NCBI GenBank assembly: GCA_020025425.1
Contig: JAHHSD010000034.1
Location: 1-20,721 of the forward strand
Reading direction: 5' to 3'
From: Oscillospiraceae bacterium
Lineage (GTDB): Bacteria > Bacillota > Clostridia > Oscillospirales > Oscillospiraceae
Length of the DNA stretch: 20,721 nucleotides
The notes beneath the pieces were generated by a model. That model saw nothing but the letters and a program-made list of their open reading frames with translations, made no database searches and was not told where the DNA came from. Every line of letters starts with the position of its first letter. Within the stretch, counting starts at the first letter, position 1. Of this stretch, positions 14,856 through 20,721 are shown one piece after another. The translations under genes were made by a program, and so were the position numbers.

Positions 14856-15302
14856 TTACTGCTTCAGGCTCCCGTCGGACTCGGACGGCTTCACATTGAT
14901 CTGAAACACGTTCCGGCCCGCGATGGAGTGGTCGATCTCGATGGCGTAGTCGATCTCCATGTTTCCGCCGTCCTCGCCCATATCGGCCAGCAGGTGGCGG
15001 GTGTGGACGCCGATGGCCATGGAGCCAAAGGGGGTGTTATACATGGACAGGTGGCGTCTGCCCTCCTCAAAGACCATCTGGGAGTTGAAGCCGCCCTCCC
15101 GCATCAGGGTCACCTGCTCAGGGGTGATGTGGAAGGTGGTCTGGGTCCCCTCCATCCCGGTCACCTCGCTCTCCTGGTAGGAGAGCACATAGTATGGGCC
15201 CTCCTGGCTCAGCCACCCCTGGGTGACCAGCTCGGTGACGTCGGGCTCCGTCTTGTCGAATTCCTGTATTCCTTTAATGGATATCACGACCAGTTTTTCC
15301 AT
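14856..15302 (-). CDS. DUF1934 family protein (YwiB-like)
   Basis: 148 aa, predicted lipocalin-like small beta-barrel with alternating hydrophobic strands and no membrane segment. The family is found just upstream of argS in many Firmicutes (ywiB in B. subtilis), and the same order holds here. The segment SYQESEVTGMEGTQTTFHI with later HLSMYNTPFGSMAIGVHT is characteristic. ATG at 15302 has GAGGA five bases upstream. The molecular role is not established. Confidence 0.88.
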   Translation of the reverse strand: MEKLVVISIKGIQEFDKTEPDVTELVTQGWLSQEGPYYVLSYQESEVTGMEGTQTTFHITPEQVTLMREGGFNSQMVFEEGRRHLSMYNTPFGSMAIGVHTRHLLADMGEDGGNMEIDYAIEIDHSIAGRNVFQINVKPSESDGSLKQ

Positions 15303-15374
15303 TCAATCCTCACCATATCTTCCAATTGCGGGTTTCCGGGCCAAGCCGCTGGGGCTCAGGTCCGGGCAGGTAGT

Positions 15375-15403
15375 ATTGTACCTGATTCTATCCGCCCGCG
15401 CAA
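15375..15403 (-). promoter_or_regulatory. Candidate promoter for the DUF1934-argS cluster
   Basis: Minus strand: TTGCGC (15403-15398), 17 bases, TACAAT (15380-15375). The -35 region falls within a GC-rich inverted repeat (CCGCCC/GGGCGG) that directly follows the DUF1576 gene and may be its weak terminator. Confidence 0.5.
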
Positions 15404-15419
15404 GGGGGCGGGACAGGTT

Positions 15420-16787
15420 CTATCGCTTTTCTTCCTCCTGATGGATCACATGCTCCACCACCTCGTTCTCCACCGGGGTCTGGTTGCTGTCCTCGTGGAT
15501 GATCTCGAAGTAATCCTCATTTTGCAGCTCAGGCTGGCGGCGGCGCACAATGTCCAAAATGGTGGGATAGAGGATAATGGCCAGTATACCGCCGGAAAAG
15601 CCGTTGTTGTACAGGTTCAGCCCGGACACCGGCGAGCCCGCACTGAGCACCACCGATGCGTGGAGAAAGCCGGCCAGCATACCGAAGGGCCAGCCGAAAT
15701 AGCCCGAGATGGGGGCCAGGGTGGTGCAGAACAGGCAGGCCAGCTGGACCGCGCCGTCCCGCAGGGACCAGTCCATCATAAAGCCGCCGAACACCACGCC
15801 CAGCATCACCGGGATGATGTTCCACGCGTGCTTGCCGAAGGCGGAGAAGCCCATGATGGTCAGGATGCCGCCCACGGTGGGGCCGTTCAGATCTCCCCCC
15901 ACCGCCAGGATGCACAGCATGCCGATCAGGCCGTTGATCCCGGTGTTGATGAGCACCGGGGCAAAGCCGAACAGGCGCAGATAGTCGCTGGGGGCGCGGC
16001 CCGTGGTGTGGAGCAGCCGCCGATAGCCCGCCCAGGCCGCCCAGTAGGGCCGCTTGCAGAAGAAGAAGCCGCTCACGATCAGGACCACGCACAGCACCGT
16101 CAGCATACAGCCCAGCTGGAGGTTGTAGCCCGTGGCCCAGTGATAATTGGTGGCGGGGGACGCCCCCAGGTAGATCATCAGGGGCACCAGCATGGTGGCC
16201 ACCAGGCCGCAGGCAAAGCCCACGTTGTAGAGGTTCATGCCGTTCTGGATCTTATAGGTATAGGCGGACAGAGGCGGCATGATAAAGCCGATGCCCATGC
16301 CCAGGATCAGGCCCAGAGCGGGGCTGCCCCACTCGTTTTCCAGGCCCACATAGCTGACCATAGGGGCCAGGGCGGTGGACAGCAGGGCCACTGTCACATA
16401 CTTTCCAAACCGCTCCCGGCAGATCACGGAGTAGAGCCAGGTGCCCAGGATGATGGGCCAGATGTTCAGGATATTCTTCCCAAAGAGGGAGAATCCGGAC
16501 ATCAGCCCGATGAGCACCATGGCGTAGCCGTTCAGCGGCTCTCCGGACAGCTTCATGATCCAGATGGACGCCAGCGTCACCAGGGCTGCGTTGACCAGGG
16601 CGGCCCCCAGTCCTCCCACCTGGATGTAGTCGGTAATCAGATTGTCCTCACTCAGCAGGATATCCCGCAGCCCCGCCAGCACCTGGTCCGGCGGGTCCAT
16701 CAGCACCCCTGTGATAAACAGCAGAGCAGCGTAGATCTGGAAAAATGGGTACATATTCCGGTAGTGCGTGTGGTGGGTATGTGGCAT
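15420..16787 (-). CDS. DUF1576 polytopic membrane protein with internal duplication
   Basis: 455 aa with many hydrophobic helices and an acidic soluble C-terminal tail (about 415-455). The protein contains two related halves: GFSLFGKNILNIWPIILG (98-115) and GFSAFGKHAWNIIPVMLG (313-330); LSTALAPMVSYVG (136-148) and FCTTLAPISGYFG (353-365); NGMNLYNVGFACGLVA (182-197) and SGLNLYNNGFSGGILA (388-403). This layout is usual for channels and secondary transporters, so I infer a transport role; the substrate is unknown. ATG at 16787 follows AGGGAGG. It lies downstream of ribF on the same strand with about 40 bases between, so it may be part of that operon. Confidence 0.88.
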   Translation of the reverse strand: MPHTHHTHYRNMYPFFQIYAALLFITGVLMDPPDQVLAGLRDILLSEDNLITDYIQVGGLGAALVNAALVTLASIWIMKLSGEPLNGYAMVLIGLMSGFSLFGKNILNIWPIILGTWLYSVICRERFGKYVTVALLSTALAPMVSYVGLENEWGSPALGLILGMGIGFIMPPLSAYTYKIQNGMNLYNVGFACGLVATMLVPLMIYLGASPATNYHWATGYNLQLGCMLTVLCVVLIVSGFFFCKRPYWAAWAGYRRLLHTTGRAPSDYLRLFGFAPVLINTGINGLIGMLCILAVGGDLNGPTVGGILTIMGFSAFGKHAWNIIPVMLGVVFGGFMMDWSLRDGAVQLACLFCTTLAPISGYFGWPFGMLAGFLHASVVLSAGSPVSGLNLYNNGFSGGILAIILYPTILDIVRRRQPELQNEDYFEIIHEDSNQTPVENEVVEHVIHQEEEKR

Positions 16788-16827
16788 CTGGTTCCTCCCT
16801 TTCGATCATTCCGATTGGTTCTGGTGC

Positions 16828-17745
16828 TTACGGCTCCTCTTGCGCCAGCTTCTGAAAATAATCCCGGGTCTGCTGGGCATTGCGCCCGATCTCCTCGGAC
16901 AGGGCCTGGAAGGATTCAAACTTCCGCTCGCCCCGCAGACGGGTGTAGAACTCCATCCGCACCAGCTCGCCGTAGAGGTCCCCGTCAAAGTCCAGGATAA
17001 AGCCCTCCACGGTGATGCGTCCGTCGTTGTCCTCCACCGTGGGGCGGACCCCCACGTTGGTCACGGCCGAATAGCACTGGTCCTTGAAATAGACCTTGGT
17101 GGCGTACACGCCAAAAGCGGGGACGATGACCTTCTCGGGTACCCGCAGATTGACGGTGGGAAAGCCCAGCTTCTCTCCGCCGATCTTCTTGCCGTGGCAC
17201 ACCTGGTCGCTGAGCATGTGGGGATGGCCCAAAAACTGGCGGGCCCGCTCCATCTCGCCCTGGGCCACCAGGGTGCGGATGTAGGTGGAGGAGACGGTGA
17301 TCCCGTCCTGCTCCACCTTGTCGATAATGTCGCAGCCCACACCCAGCTGGGCACACTTCTCCTTCAGGCGCTGGGGATTGCCCTGGCCCATGTAGCCGAA
17401 GTGGAAGTCGTGGCCGGCCACCACATGGACCACACCCAGCTCCTCCACCAGGTATTTGACAATAAAATCCTGCCAGTCCATGCGCATCATGCCGTCAAAG
17501 TTGGAGACCACCACCTCCTGAATGCCGTAATACCGGCGCATCAGCCAGATCCGATCCTCCACACAGGTGAGCAGAGGCACTTTGGTCCCGGTGATGGCGG
17601 CGGCGGGCTGTCGGTCAAAGGTAAAAGCGGTGGGTACTGCGTCCAGCTCCCTGGCCCGCCTGGTCACCATATTCAGCAGGGCCCCGTGGCCGTTGTGGAC
17701 TCCGTCAAAAAAGCCCAGGGCGATAACGCGTCTCTCTTTTGTCAC
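16828..17745 (-). CDS. ribF: Bifunctional riboflavin kinase / FAD synthetase
   Basis: 305 aa. Makes FMN from riboflavin and ATP, then FAD. The N-terminal FAD-synthetase domain has the nucleotidyltransferase motif GFFDGVHNGH (11-20) and SSTYIR (152-157); the C-terminal flavokinase domain begins near residue 178 with GGEKLGFPTVNL. Starts at GTG 17745, overlapping the truB stop by four bases (GTGA), with GAGGGG upstream. The truB-ribF pair is a common bacterial arrangement. Confidence 0.96.
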   Translation of the reverse strand: MTKERRVIALGFFDGVHNGHGALLNMVTRRARELDAVPTAFTFDRQPAAAITGTKVPLLTCVEDRIWLMRRYYGIQEVVVSNFDGMMRMDWQDFIVKYLVEELGVVHVVAGHDFHFGYMGQGNPQRLKEKCAQLGVGCDIIDKVEQDGITVSSTYIRTLVAQGEMERARQFLGHPHMLSDQVCHGKKIGGEKLGFPTVNLRVPEKVIVPAFGVYATKVYFKDQCYSAVTNVGVRPTVEDNDGRITVEGFILDFDGDLYGELVRMEFYTRLRGERKFESFQALSEEIGRNAQQTRDYFQKLAQEEP

Positions 17746-18671
17746 TGTTTCCCCTCTCCTTTTTCGCTGCTGGTTTTGGCCGTGGGTCTGGGCTCCGGCT
17801 CCACCTCAAAGAAGCTCTTCACGGTGAGCATCCGCCCCTCCTCCACCTGGCCCAGCATCATAAAGCGCCCCTCCGGGTCGTACACCCGGTAGCGGCCCGG
17901 GGGCTCCGGGCAGGGATAGGGGGTGCCGTTGCGGATAAAGCGGGTGCAGCGCTCCTCGGTGGCGGTCAGGCTGGGCAGCTGGGAAAAACACAGATCTACC
18001 CCGGCCAGCATAGTCAGGGCCTCGCCCCGGTCGGTGGCCGCCTGGACCTGCTCCAGCGTGACCCCCTCCCGGAAGGGACCCACCCGGGTCCGCCGCAGGG
18101 AGCACATGGTCCCCCCGCAGCCCAGTGCCTGGCCGATATCGTGGCAGAGGGTGCGCATATAGGTTCCCTTAGAGCAGACAACACGGAGCAAGTAATTCTC
18201 CTTGTCATCTCCCTCCAGCAGCTCCATCTCGTGGATGGTGACCGGACGGGGCTTGCGCTCCACCTCCCGGCCCTTCCGGGCCAGCTCGTAGAGCTTTTTT
18301 CCGCCCACCTTGATGGCCGAGTACATGGGGGGGACCTGCAAAATGGGGCCCCGGAACTGCTCCAAAACCTGCTCCAGTGCCGCCCGATCCGTGGTCACAG
18401 GGCGCTCCTCCAGCACTTCGCCGGTGGTATCCTGGGTATTTGTAATAACACCAAGTTTTAATCCGACAACATATTCCTTGTCGTATTCCTCCGTGAACTC
18501 CACCCCGCGGGTGGCACGGCCCACGAACACCGGCAGGATGCCGGTGGCCATGGGGTCCAGCGTGCCGGCGTGGCCGATCCGCTTCTCCCGGAACATGCCC
18601 CGCAGCTTGGCGCATACATCCATGCTGGTCCAGCCGGCGGGTTTATCTATAATGATCATGCCATTGGGCAT
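17742..18671 (-). CDS. truB: tRNA pseudouridine(55) synthase
   Basis: 309 aa, the usual length. Converts U55 of the tRNA T-loop to pseudouridine. The catalytic Asp39 lies in GHAGTLDPMATGILPV; the N-terminus GMIIIDKPAGWTS is typical and the C-terminal part fits a PUA-type RNA-binding region. ATG at 18671 is supported by AAGGAG eight bases upstream; longer in-frame extensions run into nrnA and lack family similarity. 26 bases after nrnA, overlapping ribF. Confidence 0.96.
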   Translation of the reverse strand: MPNGMIIIDKPAGWTSMDVCAKLRGMFREKRIGHAGTLDPMATGILPVFVGRATRGVEFTEEYDKEYVVGLKLGVITNTQDTTGEVLEERPVTTDRAALEQVLEQFRGPILQVPPMYSAIKVGGKKLYELARKGREVERKPRPVTIHEMELLEGDDKENYLLRVVCSKGTYMRTLCHDIGQALGCGGTMCSLRRTRVGPFREGVTLEQVQAATDRGEALTMLAGVDLCFSQLPSLTATEERCTRFIRNGTPYPCPEPPGRYRVYDPEGRFMMLGQVEEGRMLTVKSFFEVEPEPRPTAKTSSEKGEGKQ

Positions 18672-18697
18672 AAGGGTATCTCCTTTTCTCTCTGGGA

Positions 18698-19660
18698 TCA
18701 GGTCCGGGCGGCCCGCACCTGGGCGATGGCGTCCAGGATGGCCGCCTTGGTCTCCTCCACAGTTCCCTGGTAGGTGGCCCCGGCGGCGCCCATATGTCCG
18801 CCGCCCCCCAGGACGGCGCACACGTCGCTGGCGTTCAGATCGGTGGGATCGGTGCGGACGGACAGCTTGTACCGTCCGGGCTCCAGCTCCCGCAGGGTGA
18901 TGCCGGTGGTGACCCCCTCCAGCTGACCGATCAGGGAGGCGATGTCCTCAGCGTCCCGCTGGGTGGCCCCCAGCCGCTCCATCAGCTCCAGGGTCTGGAA
19001 CACGATGGCGGTCTTGCCGTTCTCGTATACCTCCATCCCCTCGATCAGGGCACTCTCCAGCTTCATGCGCACCAGGCTCTTGGTGCGGAAGTGCCGCTTG
19101 TTCAGCTGGGCCAGGGGGATCCCCAGGTCGATCAGCGCGGCGGCCACCCGGTGGGTGTCCCCCCTGGTGTTGCCGTAGACGAAGCAGCCGCAGTCGGTGG
19201 ATACAGCCACATAGAGGGCGGTGGCCGCCTCCACGCTCACCGGCCCCCACTGGCGGATGATGTCATAGATCAGCTCGCCGCAGGCGGCCCGCTTACTGTC
19301 CACGCAGGTCTCTTTGGCGAAAAACTCCTGGGAGGGGTGGTGGTCGATGGCCAGCTCCACCCGCTCCAGATACTGCTTTGCATTGTCGGGAAAGAGGTCC
19401 CGGGCGGCAATGTCCACCGACACCACAGTGTCCGGCTCCCAGCTCTCCTCGCACAGCAGCCCCTCCAGATAGGGGCTGAACAGGGAGGTCATATCCGGGT
19501 TGGGCAGGACAAAGGCCCGCTTCCCCTGCTCCCGCAGGGCGCGGCACAGGGCGGCGGCACAGCCGATGGTGTCCCCGTCGGGGCGAACATGGGTCAGGAT
19601 CAGGATGTTGTCCCGGTCCAGCAGGCGCTGAGACGCCTCCTGAAAGGTCAGTTCCTTCAT
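18698..19660 (-). CDS. nrnA: DHH family oligoribonuclease / pAp phosphatase
   Basis: 320 aa. Degrades nanoRNAs and dephosphorylates pAp to AMP. Metal-binding motifs: HVRPDGD (24-30), SVD (81-83), DHHP (106-109), then the DHHA1 substrate-binding domain with GGGGHMGAAG (285-294). ATG at 19660 overlaps the rbfA stop (ATGA) and has GGAGGAGG upstream. rbfA-nrnA-truB-ribF is a conserved Firmicutes order. Confidence 0.95.
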   Translation of the reverse strand: MKELTFQEASQRLLDRDNILILTHVRPDGDTIGCAAALCRALREQGKRAFVLPNPDMTSLFSPYLEGLLCEESWEPDTVVSVDIAARDLFPDNAKQYLERVELAIDHHPSQEFFAKETCVDSKRAACGELIYDIIRQWGPVSVEAATALYVAVSTDCGCFVYGNTRGDTHRVAAALIDLGIPLAQLNKRHFRTKSLVRMKLESALIEGMEVYENGKTAIVFQTLELMERLGATQRDAEDIASLIGQLEGVTTGITLRELEPGRYKLSVRTDPTDLNASDVCAVLGGGGHMGAAGATYQGTVEETKAAILDAIAQVRAART

Positions 19661-20046
19661 TTGTCCTCCTCCAGGTCGATGTCGGCGTTGGCCGGGTTGG
19701 CCGGCTTGACCACCTCGGGATCCCGGAGCATCTCCAGGATGTGGGCGCCCTGGTCGATGGAGTCGTCCTCCACAAAGGTCAGTTCAGGGGTGTACCGCAG
19801 CTGGAGGGCGCGGCCCAGCTCCCGGCGCAGCCAGCCGGAGGCCGACTTCAGACCCTTGAGCACCTGGGTGCAGTCCCGCTTGTCCAGCATGCTGACATAG
19901 ATCTTGGCATACCGCAGGTCGGGAGTAGTATCCACCGCAGTCACCGAGATCATGCCGGTGACACGGGGGTCCTTCACGCTGGGGATCAGGGAGGCCAGCT
20001 CGCGCTGGATCTCCTCGTTGATCCGTCCGATTCGATTGCTTGCCAT
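19657..20046 (-). CDS. rbfA: 30S ribosome-binding factor A
   Basis: 129 aa KH-type RNA-binding protein that helps mature the 5' end of 16S rRNA and late 30S assembly. The N-terminus RIGRINEEIQRELASLIPS and the DPRVTGMISVTAVDTTPDLRYAKIYVS block (given here in part) are typical. AGGAGG lies nine bases before the ATG. Usually infB directly precedes it; here a 119-aa gene is between. Confidence 0.95.
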   Translation of the reverse strand: MASNRIGRINEEIQRELASLIPSVKDPRVTGMISVTAVDTTPDLRYAKIYVSMLDKRDCTQVLKGLKSASGWLRRELGRALQLRYTPELTFVEDDSIDQGAHILEMLRDPEVVKPANPANADIDLEEDK

Positions 20047-20157
20047 GTGGAATACCTCCTGTTTCTCACATTTTCTGTCTGATTGGCCCCCTGATGTTCT
20101 GCTTCCAAGGGCTTGGGCGGGGGCCGGGTGTGTCTATTGATCGGTTTAGCCTTTTGC

Positions 20158-20517
20158 TTACAGGCACAGGGTGATGCAGGTCTGTTCCCGCTCTCTCAGC
20201 TGTCGGAGGGTTTCGCCGTCCAGATCCTCCAGACGGCCCGCCAGGTGGAAGGCCCGCACATTGACGTCCCCCACCCACAGGTTCCACAGCTCCACCCGGG
20301 CTCCGGGTGCGCCGTGTTTTCTCAGATAGTCCCCCAGAAGCCGGGCACCGCAGTCGGTGTCCTCCAGCTCCAGCTCATATTGGAAGGGCTTCATGGCCAG
20401 GCCAAGCTCCTCCACGGCTGGGCGGTAGTAGTCCAAATTCTGCACAGACAAGCCGCTTTCTGTGGATGCACAGAGCGGCAGGGGCTGGTCTGCGGCCAGC
20501 AGTGTGACTTGACTCAT
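20158..20517 (-). CDS. Hypothetical protein, 119 aa
   Basis: Not recognised. Soluble, acidic, no signal peptide or membrane helix. The middle (LEDTDCGARLLGDYLRKHG followed by ARVELWNLWVGD) suggests an alpha/beta fold. A clear GGGGGAG precedes the ATG at 20517, which supports a real gene. It sits between an infB-like tail and rbfA on the same strand, 111 bases before rbfA, and behind a strong hairpin. Confidence 0.7.
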   Translation of the reverse strand: MSQVTLLAADQPLPLCASTESGLSVQNLDYYRPAVEELGLAMKPFQYELELEDTDCGARLLGDYLRKHGAPGARVELWNLWVGDVNVRAFHLAGRLEDLDGETLRQLREREQTCITLCL

Positions 20518-20552
20518 AAAGTTCTCCCCCTTTTGTCCTGTAAAAAGTACAA

Positions 20553-20582
20553 GGTGGGGTGGGCGAAACCGCCCGCCCCACC
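20553..20582 (-). terminator. Terminator after the infB-like frame
   Basis: 13-bp GC-rich stem with one mismatch (20553-20565 with 20570-20582), 4-base loop, followed on the minus strand by TTGTACTTTTT. It would separate the upstream gene from the 119-aa gene and rbfA. Confidence 0.75.
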
Positions 20583-20619
20583 GGAGTTACAAACTATTCA
20601 GCTTTGATGGCTGCGGTGA

Positions 20620-20721
20620 TTACACCTCGATCTGCTCCATCAGGAAGGCCTCGATAATGTCGCCCAGCCCAAAGGACACTCCGTGTCTTTTGGGGTCCCC
20701 TTGATTTCAATGCTCGGGGCA
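20620..20721 (-). CDS. infB: Probable C-terminal tail of IF-2, partial, with apparent frame break
   Basis: Minus-strand reading ending at TAA (20622-20620) gives GLGDIIEAFLMEQIEV, which resembles the end of clostridial translation initiation factor IF-2 (GDIIEAF-type ending), and infB is the expected gene upstream of rbfA. Only 34 codons fit in the window. In this frame a TGA occurs near the window edge (20709-20707), while the neighbouring frame upstream reads SIEIKG as IF-2 would; one extra G in the G4 run at 20701-20698 would join them. Could be a sequencing indel, a real frameshift, or a different gene. Confidence 0.5.

Noticed and set aside
14811..17000. Long plus-strand open frame opposite DUF1934, DUF1576 and the end of ribF
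   Set aside because: His/Gln/Gly-rich antisense shadow of three well-supported minus-strand genes.

Overview
The window looks like a chromosomal piece of a GC-rich, endospore-forming member of the Clostridia. It carries spmA/spmB, an AbrB-type regulator with a C-terminal zinc knuckle, DUF1576 and DUF1934 proteins, and strong AGGAGG-type ribosome binding sites in a high-GC coding background. An Oscillospiraceae-type gut anaerobe (Flavonifractor/Pseudoflavonifractor-like) is my inference, not a proven assignment.

Left part (1-4530). A ClpC-type AAA+ unfoldase, cut by the left edge, is followed by malQ (4-alpha-glucanotransferase) behind its own sigma-A promoter and ended by a strong hairpin. 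A 640-base stretch without a protein gene follows. On the minus strand it has a textbook promoter (TTGACA-17-TATATT), about 450 nt rich in long-range complementary arms, and two terminator-like hairpins. I read it as a stand-alone structured non-coding RNA that I cannot assign to a family; it is the best candidate for something undescribed here.

Middle (4530-10435). A minus-strand pair encodes a membrane-anchored VanW protein with a proline-rich tail and a DUF2461 protein. A divergent plus-strand gene encodes a membrane protein with an XpaC-like C-terminal region; it ends at a bidirectional terminator shared with spmA-spmB. A 320-base AT-rich divergent region then separates spmA from an abrB-like gene that has a perfect consensus promoter.

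Right part (10434-20721, all minus strand). One cluster, in transcription order: DUF1934 (ywiB-like), argS, a small DUF1648-like membrane protein, a CoA-pyrophosphatase-type Nudix hydrolase, a TrmN6/YabB-like methyltransferase and rsmI. The genes after argS are tightly coupled, and the last pair matches the B. subtilis yabB-yabC arrangement. Further right is the translation/RNA-maturation operon rbfA-nrnA-truB-ribF followed by a DUF1576 membrane protein. A 119-aa unrecognised gene precedes rbfA. The window edge holds a short reading-frame tail that resembles the end of IF-2 (infB), which is where infB is expected, but the frame appears shifted by one base.

I saw no tRNA or rRNA gene, insertion sequence, CRISPR array or prophage gene. 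The region reads as core chromosome with one orphan RNA locus.
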